The notes under the pieces were generated by a model. It was not told the origin of the DNA and searched no databases. It saw only the letters and a program-made list of their open reading frames with translations. A stretch of DNA of 64,000 nt from Archangium gephyra (GTDB lineage Bacteria > Myxococcota > Myxococcia > Myxococcales > Myxococcaceae): the NCBI RefSeq assembly GCF_001027285.1, contig NZ_CP011509.1, positions 5,294,501 to 5,358,500 of the forward strand, given 5' to 3'. Of this stretch, positions 42,656-51,810 are shown piece after piece. The translations under genes were made by a program, and so were the position numbers. How positions within the stretch are numbered: the first letter of the stretch is position 1; each line of letters begins with the position of its first letter.

Positions 42656-44818
42656 TCAGCGGTCCAGGATGACGAAGTCCACGCGCCGGTTCAGCTCGCG
42701 GCCCCTGGGCGTCATGTTGGGCGCGACGGGCCGGCTGTCGCCGAAGCCCTCGGACTCGAGGCGCGCCGGATCCAACCCCGCCTTGATGAGGTAGTCCGCC
42801 ACCGCGCGCGCCCGCTCCTTGGACAGGTTCAGGTTGGCGGTCTTGTCACCCTGGTTGTCGGTGTGCCCCTCGATGCGGAGGCGCTGGACGCCGGTGCGCA
42901 CCATCAGGTCCACCACCTGCGCGAGCAGCGGGTAGCTGTCCGGCAGCAGCACGGCCTTGCCATCCGCGAAGCGCACCTGCTGCAGCAGCTCCAGCTTGTC
43001 GTTGTCGCGCTTCACCTGCCACTGCTTGGGCTCGGGCTCCAGGTCGAACGTCAGGTCCAGCGAGGCACCATCGGCGGCCTCCACCGCGCGCGTCTGGGCC
43101 AGGAAGCCGGGAGCGGTGACCTCCACCACGTAGCGGCCGGCCGGCAGCTGGAGCTGGCGGGATGCGGCGTCTGCCTGCGAGTACTTCACCTGCCGCGGCG
43201 TGGGACCGCCAAAGAAGGTCAGCGTGGCCGGCACGGGCTTGCGCTTGGAGGTGACGGCCAGGGCCAGCGCCGCCGGCTTCACCTCCGCCACGAGCTCCAG
43301 CTCCACGCTGACCGTCTTGCCCGCCTCGAGCACCAGCTCCTTCTCCAGCGGCAGGTAGCCGTCCTTGCGCACGGAGAGCTTCACCGGGCCGCTCGGCAGC
43401 GCGTAGGTGAGGAAGCGGCCATCGCCCGGAGCCGACGCCACCGGCGGCAGCGTCGAGTCCACCGTGGCCACGAGCACGCTGGGCAGCGGCTGGCGCGTCT
43501 TCGCGTCCACCACCACGCCGGACACCTGGGCCGTCGCCGCCTGGGCCACCTGGGCCGTCGTCTGCGCCGCCTGGGTCTGGACCGGGGTGGGGGTCCGCTC
43601 CACCAGCGCGGGCTCGCGCACCACCACGCGCTCAATCACCCGCGTCCCACCGGCCTGCAGCGCGGGATCCACGTTGAAGGAAGCGCCGAGCACCAGGTTG
43701 AAGGGCGGCACGGGCTGCACGCCCATGCCCACCATGCGCGTGAGGCCGAACTCGGCCGCGGCGGTGAAGGTGAGGTTCTGCACCGCCGTCAGCTTGACGC
43801 CCAATCCGAGCGTCTGTGGCGCCACGCTGCCCACGGGCACGAGGCTCCCGTCCGGCGCGGCGAGCTGTCCGTCCGGAACGCCGAGCGGCGAGGTCAGCCC
43901 GTACTCGATGAAGGGCGTGACGACGGGCAGCGGCGCCTCCAGTCCGAACCCCACGCCGAGGCGGGAGTAGCGGTTGATGCCCAGCGCGTACTCCTCGGCG
44001 GCGTTGAGCCGTCCGGCGTCCACCAGCGAGCCGGTGCCATCCATGAGGAGGCCCAGGTTGGCGTGGACGCGCAGGGGGAGCGTCGGGCTCAGCGAGCGCG
44101 CGTCATAGGTGGCCACCACGCGGGGCGAGAAGCCGAAGGCGATCTGGTTGCTGCCCACGCCGGAGAAGGTCATCACGCGCACGTCCGCGCCGGCCCACAG
44201 TCCGGGGAGCCACTGCTTCGTGGCGCGAGCGCCCAGCGTCACGTCGCCGAGGGCCTGGATGAGGTTGGGCGAGGAGCGCGTGTTGGTGTTGGTCGAGGCC
44301 GTGTAGGCCAGCGACAGATCGAGGAAGTCGAGCGGCACATAGCCGACGGCGAAGGTGCCACCGGTGCGCGTGTTGTTCGCGCCCTGGACGGGGAAGTCTG
44401 GAGTGGAGAAGAACTCGCCGGTGGCGGAGAAGCGCAGCACGCCCTTGCGCCCGAGGTCCGCTCCGCTCAGACGCAGCAGGCCCACGCCCCCCGTGGCGGT
44501 GGAGGCATGGCGCAGGTTGCGCGCATCCCTCCAGGAGTTGCCGAGGGTGGAGGGGCTGTGCGCCTCGTAGGTCTGATCCAACCCCGGGGAGGAGGTGGAG
44601 GGCCCCGGCTGTGTTGAGTACCCAACCATCTGGGTCTTTTCCCGAGCGGGCGAGGAGGCAAGGGCTTGCTCGGCCGAGGCAGGGGAGGGTGGGGGCTGGG
44701 AAGGGGTCGCGGTGGGCGCGGAGGACCCCTGCGCCCGGGCCGCGCCAGCCCCGAGGAGGGCCGTCAGCAGGAGGGAGCGCAGGGGGGAAGGGGACAGCGG
44801 GAGTCGCGGAAGTCGCAC
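42656..44818 (-). CDS. OmpA-family outer-membrane protein with carboxypeptidase-like repeats
   Basis: A 720-residue exported protein. It has a signal peptide (about 1-29), a Pro/Ser-rich region, and a beta-barrel-like region (about 105-385) with many alternating aromatic strands. One or two carboxypeptidase-regulatory-like/PEGA-type segments follow (VSGVVVDAKTRQPLPSV, LPAGRYVVEVTAPGF). The C-terminal OmpA peptidoglycan-binding domain (about 600-715) contains LRIEGHTDNQGD and LSKERARAVADYL. GTG 44818 begins almost at the predicted transcription start. It may anchor the outer membrane to the wall. Confidence 0.8.
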   Translation of the reverse strand: MRLPRLPLSPSPLRSLLLTALLGAGAARAQGSSAPTATPSQPPPSPASAEQALASSPAREKTQMVGYSTQPGPSTSSPGLDQTYEAHSPSTLGNSWRDARNLRHASTATGGVGLLRLSGADLGRKGVLRFSATGEFFSTPDFPVQGANNTRTGGTFAVGYVPLDFLDLSLAYTASTNTNTRSSPNLIQALGDVTLGARATKQWLPGLWAGADVRVMTFSGVGSNQIAFGFSPRVVATYDARSLSPTLPLRVHANLGLLMDGTGSLVDAGRLNAAEEYALGINRYSRLGVGFGLEAPLPVVTPFIEYGLTSPLGVPDGQLAAPDGSLVPVGSVAPQTLGLGVKLTAVQNLTFTAAAEFGLTRMVGMGVQPVPPFNLVLGASFNVDPALQAGGTRVIERVVVREPALVERTPTPVQTQAAQTTAQVAQAATAQVSGVVVDAKTRQPLPSVLVATVDSTLPPVASAPGDGRFLTYALPSGPVKLSVRKDGYLPLEKELVLEAGKTVSVELELVAEVKPAALALAVTSKRKPVPATLTFFGGPTPRQVKYSQADAASRQLQLPAGRYVVEVTAPGFLAQTRAVEAADGASLDLTFDLEPEPKQWQVKRDNDKLELLQQVRFADGKAVLLPDSYPLLAQVVDLMVRTGVQRLRIEGHTDNQGDKTANLNLSKERARAVADYLIKAGLDPARLESEGFGDSRPVAPNMTPRGRELNRRVDFVILDR

Positions 44819-44826
44819 GGAGGCCG

Positions 44827-44854
44827 AGTATACGCGGGGGTACCGGCCTCACAA
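44827..44854 (-). promoter_or_regulatory. sigma-70-like promoter for OmpA-domain gene
   Basis: On the minus strand, TTGTGA (44854-44849) is 16 bases from TATACT (44832-44827), a five-of-six -10. Transcription would start near 44820, two bases before GTG 44818, suggesting a leaderless message. Confidence 0.5.
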
Positions 44855-45003
44855 TTCTTGCCGGGACCTCCTGAGTCCGACACGCTGGCCCCCGGGCAGC
44901 TTCAGCGGCATGATTCGGACCCGCGCATGAAGGTTGACGCTTTCTTGAAATTTTTCCGGTCTCTCCACACAGCCATGCAGGGCCAGGTACGCCGGGGGCG
45001 CTC

Positions 45004-47505
45004 GTGAGGGCTGAACTCGTGGGGTCGCGTGGCCGCGTCCTGGTGATCGGCGCGAAGGCGGGCAGCGAGGCGTTGCTCGCGCACCTGTCCGACAGTGGCT
45101 ACCAGTGGGCCATCACCGAGGACATGCAGGAGCTGGCGAGCCTGGCCGAGTCGTTGCGGCCGGATGCCGTGCTCATGTCCGCCACCGGCAAGAAGGCCAC
45201 CGAGGCGCTCAGCGCCGTGCGTCAGGAGTCCCGGCTGCGCGAGCTGCGCGTGCTGGCGGACCTGACGCGCTCGCGCTCGGAGGTGCTGCGCAAGCTGCCG
45301 GTGGACGAGTGGGTCCGCAGCCTCGAGGAGCTCAGCTCCCGGCTGGACTCGGCGCTGCGCGAGCGGCGGGTGATGGAGCGCACGCGCAACCGCATGGAGC
45401 GGCTGCTGGAGATCACCCAGGCCGCCACCAGCTCGCTGGAGCTGGAGCAGATCCTCCGCCTCGCGGTGGAGAAGGTGGGCGCCGTCATCAACGCCGACCG
45501 GTGCTCGGTGGTGCTGGTGGAGGACGTCAACTCGCGCACCGCCAGTGTGGTGGCCACGCTGGAGGATCCGGGCCTGTCGCTGGACGTGGACCTGGCGCGC
45601 TACCCCGAGCTGCGCCGCGCGCTGGAGACGCGCCAGCCGGTGTTGGTGGAGGAGGCCCAGCGGGATCCGCTGATGGCCGAGGTGCGCCCCACCATGACGT
45701 CGCTCGGTGTGCGCTCCATCCTCGTGCAGCCGCTGGTGTGCTCGGACGAGCTGCTCGGGGCGCTCTTCCTGCGCATCTCCCGGGGCTCGGAGGGCTTTGG
45801 CCGGGACGAGCAGGAGTTCGCCCAGGCGGTGGCGGCGGCGCTGGCCAACTGCATCCGCAACGCCCGCCTGCACACCGCGCTCAAGAAGAAGCGCGACGAG
45901 CTCGAGCTGGCCTACGTGGAGCGCTACCGCGAGCTGACCGAGGCCAACCGCCGCCTCAAGGATCTCAACCGGCTCAAGGACGAGATCATCGCCGTGTGCA
46001 GCCATGACCTGCGCGCGCCGCTGCAGGTGCTGCTGGGCCATGGCCGGCTGCTGCTCGAGGGCGGGTTGGATCCGCAGCAGAAGCAGTCCGCCGAGGCGAT
46101 GATCCGCCAGGGCCGGAAGATCCTCGGCCTCGTCGAGTCGCTGCTGGAGCGGGGCAAGGGCGACGTGGCGCGCCTGTCCATCGAGCCGCGCGTGCTGGAC
46201 ATGTCGACGCTCTGCAAGGAGAGCGTCACCGAGCTGGAGATCCTCGCCGCCGAGCGGGGCGTGGCCCTGCGGGCCGAGACCAGCGAGATCATGATGCTCA
46301 TCGGTGATGAGCTGAAGCTGCACGAGGTGCTGCAGAACCTCATCACCAACGCCATCCACCACGCGCAGGACGCGGGCGAGGTGGTGGTGAAGGCCTCGCG
46401 GCTGGCGCGCCCGGACGGTGATGTGGCGCGCATCGTGGTGCAGGACGATGGCAAGGGCATTCCTCCCGAGGAACTGCCGCTCGTCTTCGACCGTTACCGC
46501 AGCGGTGCGAAGGGCACCGGTGGCACGGGCCTGGGGCTCGCCATCTGCAAGGAGTTCGTGGAGCTCCACGGCGGGGAGATCTGGGCCGAGGCCCCGGCCG
46601 AGGGGGGCGCTGCGTTCATCTTCACCCTGCCGCTGGCGCAGGAAGTCAGCCGCGCCGTGCAGAACCTGCCGGCCAAGGACACGTCCGAGCAGCCGCGCGT
46701 GCTGGTGGTGGAGGACGAGCCGGAGATCGCCGCGGTGCTGGTGGAGGTGCTGCGCTCGCGCTACCGCGTGGACGTGGCGCGCGACGGCGCCGAGGGCCTG
46801 GCGCGGGCGCGCTCGTCCAAGCCGGACCTGGTGGTGATGGACGTCTTCCTGCCCAAGCTGGACGGCCTGGACGCCGCGGTGGCGCTCAAGTCCTCCTCGG
46901 ACACCGCCAGCATCCCCGTCATCCTGCTGTCCGCCCACCAGGGCGTGGCCGACAAGGTCCGCGCGCTCAACCTCGGCGCGGTGGACTACATGAGCAAGCC
47001 CTTCAACGCCATGGAGCTGCTGGGCCGCACCGAGCGTGCCCTCAAGCTGCGCAAGGCCGAGAACGAGCTGGAGCGCACCTCCTCGCTCATGCGCCGCAGC
47101 GGGAACGATCCCCTCACGGGCGTCTATGACCGGCGCGGCCTCATGCTGCGCCTGGACCACGAGGTGAGCCGCGGGCGGCGCTACAGCCGGCCGGTGAGCC
47201 TCGCGGTGCTCCGCCCGGATCGCCCCGTGCTCGACGAGGCCCTGCGCGGCATCCCGGACGTGATGCGCGCGCGCCTGCGCACCCAGGACATCATCGGCCA
47301 CATGGGCGAGGGCGTGCTCGCCGTCGTCCTGCCCGAGTGCAATGTTGAAGCGGGACGCAACGTCATCGGCCGGTTGCTGCCGGATGTCGAGAAGCACACA
47401 GGGATGGAGTACCGCTCGGCGGTGGCGGATGTGAGCCACGACAGCGAGCCGGTGGAGCGCATCCTGGAGCGGCTGGGCGCGCCACCCCCCGTGCCGAAGC
47501 TCTAG
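45004..47505 (+). CDS. hybrid sensor histidine kinase with receiver and degenerate GGDEF domain
   Basis: An 833-residue cytoplasmic protein. It has an N-terminal pseudo-receiver (about 10-110, without the phosphoacceptor Asp), a GAF domain (about 133-290), HisKA with His334 (VCSHDLRAPLQ), and HATPase (about 430-545; DDGKGIPPEELPLVFDRY, GGTGLGLAICK). A receiver with Asp613 (VVMDVFLP) follows, then a GGDEF-like domain that starts DPLTGVYDRRGL but has MGEGV where GGDEF should be, so it probably cannot make c-di-GMP. No membrane segments are seen. The ligand of the GAF domain is unknown. Confidence 0.85.
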   Translation: MRAELVGSRGRVLVIGAKAGSEALLAHLSDSGYQWAITEDMQELASLAESLRPDAVLMSATGKKATEALSAVRQESRLRELRVLADLTRSRSEVLRKLPVDEWVRSLEELSSRLDSALRERRVMERTRNRMERLLEITQAATSSLELEQILRLAVEKVGAVINADRCSVVLVEDVNSRTASVVATLEDPGLSLDVDLARYPELRRALETRQPVLVEEAQRDPLMAEVRPTMTSLGVRSILVQPLVCSDELLGALFLRISRGSEGFGRDEQEFAQAVAAALANCIRNARLHTALKKKRDELELAYVERYRELTEANRRLKDLNRLKDEIIAVCSHDLRAPLQVLLGHGRLLLEGGLDPQQKQSAEAMIRQGRKILGLVESLLERGKGDVARLSIEPRVLDMSTLCKESVTELEILAAERGVALRAETSEIMMLIGDELKLHEVLQNLITNAIHHAQDAGEVVVKASRLARPDGDVARIVVQDDGKGIPPEELPLVFDRYRSGAKGTGGTGLGLAICKEFVELHGGEIWAEAPAEGGAAFIFTLPLAQEVSRAVQNLPAKDTSEQPRVLVVEDEPEIAAVLVEVLRSRYRVDVARDGAEGLARARSSKPDLVVMDVFLPKLDGLDAAVALKSSSDTASIPVILLSAHQGVADKVRALNLGAVDYMSKPFNAMELLGRTERALKLRKAENELERTSSLMRRSGNDPLTGVYDRRGLMLRLDHEVSRGRRYSRPVSLAVLRPDRPVLDEALRGIPDVMRARLRTQDIIGHMGEGVLAVVLPECNVEAGRNVIGRLLPDVEKHTGMEYRSAVADVSHDSEPVERILERLGAPPPVPKL

Positions 47506-47513
47506 GCCCGGGT

Positions 47514-47519
47514 TAGACT
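47514..47519 (+). promoter_or_regulatory. TAGACT -10-like element close to start codon
   Basis: TAGACT ends six bases before GTG 47526 and there is no Shine-Dalgarno. The spacing fits a leaderless transcript. No -35 is clear. Confidence 0.35.
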
Positions 47520-47525
47520 CGGGGC

Positions 47526-49400
47526 GTGCGCCCGAGCCGACTCCTCACCCGAGCCGTACCGCTCCTGGCCCTCGTGGGGCTGGGTGCGGTCGCGGCGCCC
47601 GCCTCGCGCCGGCCCCAGGTGGACACGCAGGCCATGCGCGAGGCCATCTCCGCCGCGGCCAATGACGACGGCATCGCCTCGCCCGCCAGCTACGCCCACT
47701 ACCTCCGGGCGAAGCTGCTGAGCTTCCAGGGCCAGCACCGGGACGCGGTGTACGCGCTGCGGCTGGCGCTGGCCACCGACGAGAACAACCCGCACCTGCT
47801 CACGCAGCTGGGCGAGGAGTACGCGCGCCTGGGAGACCTGACGAAGGCCGAGCGCGAGCTGCGGCGCGTGGTGAAGACCTGGCCGGCGCACTACGCCGGC
47901 CGGCTGATGCTGGGGCGCGTGCTGCTGGAGGCCGGCAAGCCCGCGCGCGCCCGGATGCACCTGCGCCGCGCCATCCAGCTCAAGCCCCGCGAGCCGGAGG
48001 CCTACCTCGTCCTCGCGCAGCTCCACCTGGATGGTCGCGCGAACGAGCAGGCGGTGAAGGTGGTGGAGGAGCTGGCGGCGGCGCTGCCCGGCGAGGCCTC
48101 CGGCTACCGGCGCCTCGGGCTGGCACTGGCCGAGCGGGGCGACTCCACGCGGGCCCAACAGCTGCTGGCGCGGGCCATCGAGCGGGACCCCGGTGACGTG
48201 GAGTCGCTGACCGTGCTCGCGCAGATCCACGAGAAGGCCGGGCAGCTCTCCGACGCCGAGGAGGCCCTGGCGCGGACGCTGGAGCGGGATCCCGACAACC
48301 AGGCGGTGCTGATGAGCGCCGGCCGGCTCGCCCTGCGGCTCGGCTCGCCGGTGCGGGCGCGGGCGTACTTCGACCGGCTGCTGTCGATCTCCTCGGACCC
48401 GGAGATCACCGTGCGGGTGGCGCTGGCCTTCCTGTCCGCGAGGGATCCCACCTCCACCGTGGAGGTGCTGGACGCCGCGCGCAAGGGGAGGGGAGCCTCG
48501 CCCCGCATCTCCTACTACGCGGGCCTGGTGCACGAGCGGCTGCGCCACTTCGACGCGGCCGCCACCGCCTACGCCGAGGTGCCCCTCACCTCCGAGCTCT
48601 TCCCCGAGGCACGTGCCCGCCGCGCCGTCTGTCTCTCCCAGGCGGGAGCACACGCGACCGCGCTCGCCCTGCTGCGCGAGGCCCTCGCCGAGCATCCCGA
48701 CGACACGGAGCTGTGGGTGCACCAGGCCCGGGCCCAGGAGCGCGCCGGGGAGCCCGCGCGCGCCGTGGCCACGTTGAAGGAAGCCCTCGCGCGCAAGCCG
48801 TCCTCGGAGCTGTACGAGGCGCTCGCCTCCACGCTGCAGCGCCAGAAGCGCTCCGCCGAGGCCGTGAGCCTGCTGCGGGAGGCCATTTCACGCGAGCCTC
48901 GCGAGCCGGCCCTGCGCTACGTGCTCGCCAACGTGCTGTTGGCGCGGGGCGACGAGGAGGAGGCCATCACCTGCATGCGCGGTGTGCTCGAGGTGGACCC
49001 GGAGCACGCCGCGGCCATGAACTTCATCGGCTATCTGCTGGCCCAGCGCGGCCGGGACTTCGCCGAGGCCGAGCGGCTGGTGCGGCGCGCGCTGCAGCTG
49101 CGCCCGGACACCGGCTCCTTCCTCGACTCGCTGGGGTGGATCCACTACCAGCGGGGCGACTACCCGCGCGCGCTGCAATCGCTGGAGCGGGCGGTGGAGC
49201 TGGAGCCCGAGGAGCCCGTCATCCTCGAACACCTGGGGGATGCCTACCAGCGCGTGTCCCGGCCCGGTGATGCGGTGGGGGCCTGGCGGCGCGCGCTCGA
49301 GGTGCTGGCCCTCAATCCAGAGGCCGCCGATCCGCCGGATCAACGGGTGCTCCTCGAGCGCAAGCTGAAGTTGCTATCCACGGGTGCCGCGGATCGCTAA
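47526..49400 (+). CDS. TPR-repeat protein
   Basis: A 624-residue protein with an N-terminal signal-like segment (VPLLALVGLGAVAAPA) followed by about a dozen tetratricopeptide repeats from residue 55 to the end. It is probably a periplasmic or membrane-associated scaffold. It begins 20 bases after the hybrid kinase gene, and its stop overlaps the next start by a single base. Confidence 0.8.
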   Translation: MRPSRLLTRAVPLLALVGLGAVAAPASRRPQVDTQAMREAISAAANDDGIASPASYAHYLRAKLLSFQGQHRDAVYALRLALATDENNPHLLTQLGEEYARLGDLTKAERELRRVVKTWPAHYAGRLMLGRVLLEAGKPARARMHLRRAIQLKPREPEAYLVLAQLHLDGRANEQAVKVVEELAAALPGEASGYRRLGLALAERGDSTRAQQLLARAIERDPGDVESLTVLAQIHEKAGQLSDAEEALARTLERDPDNQAVLMSAGRLALRLGSPVRARAYFDRLLSISSDPEITVRVALAFLSARDPTSTVEVLDAARKGRGASPRISYYAGLVHERLRHFDAAATAYAEVPLTSELFPEARARRAVCLSQAGAHATALALLREALAEHPDDTELWVHQARAQERAGEPARAVATLKEALARKPSSELYEALASTLQRQKRSAEAVSLLREAISREPREPALRYVLANVLLARGDEEEAITCMRGVLEVDPEHAAAMNFIGYLLAQRGRDFAEAERLVRRALQLRPDTGSFLDSLGWIHYQRGDYPRALQSLERAVELEPEEPVILEHLGDAYQRVSRPGDAVGAWRRALEVLALNPEAADPPDQRVLLERKLKLLSTGAADR

Positions 49401-50251
49401 TGTCCCCGCATCCTATGGCGCGCTTCGACGAGGGTTTCTTCACCGGGAAGGACGGGCTGCGGCTGTACTGGATGTCCGAGCAGCCGGACGAACCCCGCGC
49501 GCATGTGGCGGTGGTGCACGGCTACGGCGACCACATCGGCCGTTACCGCACGACGTTCGACGCCCTCACGGCCCAGGGATTCGCCGTGCACGGCTTCGAC
49601 TACCGGGGCCACGGCCGCGCCGACGGGCGCCGCGGCTTCTGCGCCAGCTGGCCGGACTACCTGGAGGACCTGGCGGCCTTCTGGGAGCGGGTGCGGAGCG
49701 CCGCCGGTGGGCGCAAGCTCTTCGTGCTCGCGCACAGCCATGGCGGCCTGATGACGGTGCACCTGCTGGGGCGCGGTGGCCTCCAGGGGGTGAGCGGCAT
49801 GGTGCTGTCAGCACCTTATTTCAAGCTCGCCATCACGCCGCCCGCGATGAAACTCGTGGCCGCCAAGGCGGTGGGCAGGGTCCTCCCGTGGATGCCGATC
49901 AAGACGGAGCTCACGCCCAAGGACCTGAGCCGGGACGAGGCGGTGCAGGAGGCGGTACGTCAGGACCCCCTCTACAATCACATCGTGACCCCGCGCTGGT
50001 TCATCCAGTCCACCGAGGCCCAGGCCCGGGTGATGACGCTGGCCCCGGAGGTGAAGGTGCCGCTCTTCCTGCTCAGTGGAGCGGATGACGGCGTGGCGAG
50101 CGTGGAGACCGGACGCGCCTTCTTCGAGGCCGTGGGCTCGAAGGACAAGGTGTACAAGGTGTATCCGGGGATGCGTCACGAGCCGCTCAACGAGCTCGGC
50201 AAGGAGGAGGTCCAGGGCGATATCTCCAACTGGATCTCCGCGCATCTCTGA
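49400..50251 (+). CDS. alpha/beta hydrolase, monoacylglycerol-lipase-like
   Basis: A 283-residue hydrolase with the nucleophile motif AHSHGG, a VVHGYGDHIGRY oxyanion-type loop, acid in SGADDGVAS and His in GMRHEPLNE. This layout matches the serine aminopeptidase/monoglyceride lipase group, which cleaves monoacylglycerols or similar esters. No signal peptide is visible. The alternative start ATG 49415 is possible. Confidence 0.83.
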   Translation: MSPHPMARFDEGFFTGKDGLRLYWMSEQPDEPRAHVAVVHGYGDHIGRYRTTFDALTAQGFAVHGFDYRGHGRADGRRGFCASWPDYLEDLAAFWERVRSAAGGRKLFVLAHSHGGLMTVHLLGRGGLQGVSGMVLSAPYFKLAITPPAMKLVAAKAVGRVLPWMPIKTELTPKDLSRDEAVQEAVRQDPLYNHIVTPRWFIQSTEAQARVMTLAPEVKVPLFLLSGADDGVASVETGRAFFEAVGSKDKVYKVYPGMRHEPLNELGKEEVQGDISNWISAHL

Positions 50252-50315
50252 CGTAGGTTCCAATTCCTTACAGAGCAAACTTCGTTATCGCGAGGGCGCT
50301 TCCGAGGGTCACCGC

Positions 50316-50660
50316 ATGGCACAGGGCGAGCAGACGGGCATCATCGGCAAGGGCATCATCATCCGGGGCAACCTGACGGGTGGTGGGGACCTGATCATCG
50401 AGGGACGGGTGGAGGGGCAGATCGCCCTGAAGAACCACCTGACCATCGAGGGCACGGGCAAGGTCCAGGCGGACATCCGCGCGGAGGAGCTGACCATCAA
50501 CGGCGAGGCGAGCGGGAACATCGACGCCTCGGGCCGGGTGGCCATCAACGCCTCGGCGAAGGTGGCGGGGGACATCAAGGCCCCGCGCGTGGTCATCGAG
50601 GATGGAGCCGTGTTCAACGGCTCCATCGAGATGGACGTGAAGCTGCCGGACGACATCTAA
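50316..50660 (+). CDS. bacN: bactofilin BacN
   Basis: A 114-residue bactofilin: a right-handed beta-helix of repeated strands (GTGKVQADIRAEELTINGEASGNIDASGRV) that polymerises without nucleotide. First of three bactofilin genes followed by padC, the same order as bacNOP-padC in Myxococcus xanthus, where these proteins form polar scaffolds that position the ParABS chromosome-segregation machinery. Names follow that synteny. Confidence 0.85.
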   Translation: MAQGEQTGIIGKGIIIRGNLTGGGDLIIEGRVEGQIALKNHLTIEGTGKVQADIRAEELTINGEASGNIDASGRVAINASAKVAGDIKAPRVVIEDGAVFNGSIEMDVKLPDDI

Positions 50661-50708
50661 ACGGGCCTCCGGGTCCGCAGCACCCTCCGGGAGGGGTGGA
50701 CAACACTC

Positions 50709-51035
50709 ATGGCGAATACGGTCATTGGTTCGAGCATTGTCATCGATGGTGAGATCTCCGGCGACGAGGACCTGGTCATCCAGGGCACCGTGAAGGGGAA
50801 GATCTCCTTGAAGGAGAGCCTCTTCGTCGAGGGGAGCGGCGTGGTCGAGGCCGACATCGAGACGCAGAACGTGGAGATCGCTGGCCGGGTCACGGGCAAC
50901 ATCGCGGCCTCGGACAAGGTGGAGCTCAAGACGGATTGCCGCGTGGTGGGCGACATCAAGGCCCCGCGCATCCTCATCGCCGATGGTGCCTCCTTCAAGG
51001 GCAACGTCGACATGGACATCCCGAAGGAGCGTTGA
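50709..51035 (+). CDS. bacO: bactofilin BacO
   Basis: A 108-residue bactofilin consisting almost only of the beta-helix core (SIVIDGEISGDEDLVIQGTVKGKI... to MDIPKER). It follows bacN by 48 bases and precedes bacP by three. It is expected to copolymerise with BacN and BacP. Confidence 0.85.
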   Translation: MANTVIGSSIVIDGEISGDEDLVIQGTVKGKISLKESLFVEGSGVVEADIETQNVEIAGRVTGNIAASDKVELKTDCRVVGDIKAPRILIADGASFKGNVDMDIPKER

Positions 51036-51038
51036 TCC

Positions 51039-51737
51039 TTGGCCACCGCGAAGGAACTGGCCCCAGGGGCCGTCAACAACACCGTGGTGGGTCAGTCCAT
51101 CCTCATCAGCGGCAAGCTGACGGGTGACGAGGACCTGACCGTGCGCGGCCGCGTGGAGGGCGAGCTCACGCTGAGCCGCACCCTCATCGTGGAGCCCACG
51201 GGCGTGGTGAAGGCGAACGTGGCGGTGAAGAACGCCATCGTCAGCGGCGTGGTGGTGGGCAACATCAACGCCACCGAGAGCGTGGAGCTCACCCGCGAGG
51301 GCCGCATGGTGGGCGACATCCATGCCCCGCGCGTCATCATCGTGGATGGTGCGAGCTTCCGTGGCCGCGTGGACATGGGAGAGGTGGAGCCGGGCCGCAT
51401 GCCGTCGGATCGCTCGGCGCTGCCGCGTCCGACGGGCACCCCCGTGCGTCCCGCGGTGCGTCCGGGAGCGGCTCCGGCCCGTCCGGCCCTGCCGGGTGCG
51501 CGGCCCACGCCGCCCGCCGCCGCCGCTCCGGCCCGTCCGGCCACCGCGGCTCCGGCTCGTCCGGCGCCTCCGCCCGCTCCGGGAGCGGCCCGCCCGGCAC
51601 CCCCTGCGCCGCCCGCGGCCAGGACCGCCGAGCCTACCCGTCCCGAGCCTCCTCGGCCGCCGGCCGCCGCGCCGGTCCCGCCGACCGTGGCCGAGGCCGC
51701 CCGGAAGAAGGTCGTGGTGAAGAAGAAGGGTCGTTAA
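51039..51737 (+). CDS. bacP: bactofilin BacP with long Pro/Ala tail
   Basis: A 232-residue bactofilin: a beta-helix core (about 12-120), then a Pro/Ala/Arg-rich tail that ends in a basic KKVVVKKK cluster. A similar basic end occurs in M. xanthus bactofilins of this locus. TTG 51039 is the apparent start. The tail makes it the longest of the three and the likely contact point with partners. Confidence 0.83.
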   Translation: MATAKELAPGAVNNTVVGQSILISGKLTGDEDLTVRGRVEGELTLSRTLIVEPTGVVKANVAVKNAIVSGVVVGNINATESVELTREGRMVGDIHAPRVIIVDGASFRGRVDMGEVEPGRMPSDRSALPRPTGTPVRPAVRPGAAPARPALPGARPTPPAAAAPARPATAAPARPAPPPAPGAARPAPPAPPAARTAEPTRPEPPRPPAAAPVPPTVAEAARKKVVVKKKGR

Positions 51738-51810
51738 AGCGTTGTGGTGGCGCTCCTGCGCCACCGCACCGCCGTCCGCGGCGCTACGACGGGCCGATCC
51801 AGGGGTGCCG

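Noticed and set aside
40289-44617. A 1442-codon open frame on the plus strand
   Set aside because: It lies antisense to the Coq4, lipoprotein and OmpA-domain genes, is low in real motifs and rich in His/Arg/Gly, and its length follows from GC-rich codon bias on the other strand.
42656-44818. The OmpA-domain protein as TraB of the outer-membrane exchange system
   Set aside because: TraB does have an OmpA domain, but no TraA-like PA14 gene is adjacent and the barrel and PEGA-like parts are generic.
44934-44956. TTGACG at 44934 as a -35 for the hybrid kinase
   Set aside because: No acceptable -10 lies 16-18 bases downstream.
51420-51720. Repeated Pro/Ala-rich DNA in bacP as a tandem-repeat element
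   Set aside because: It is a low-complexity coding tail in frame with the bactofilin core and has no regular period.
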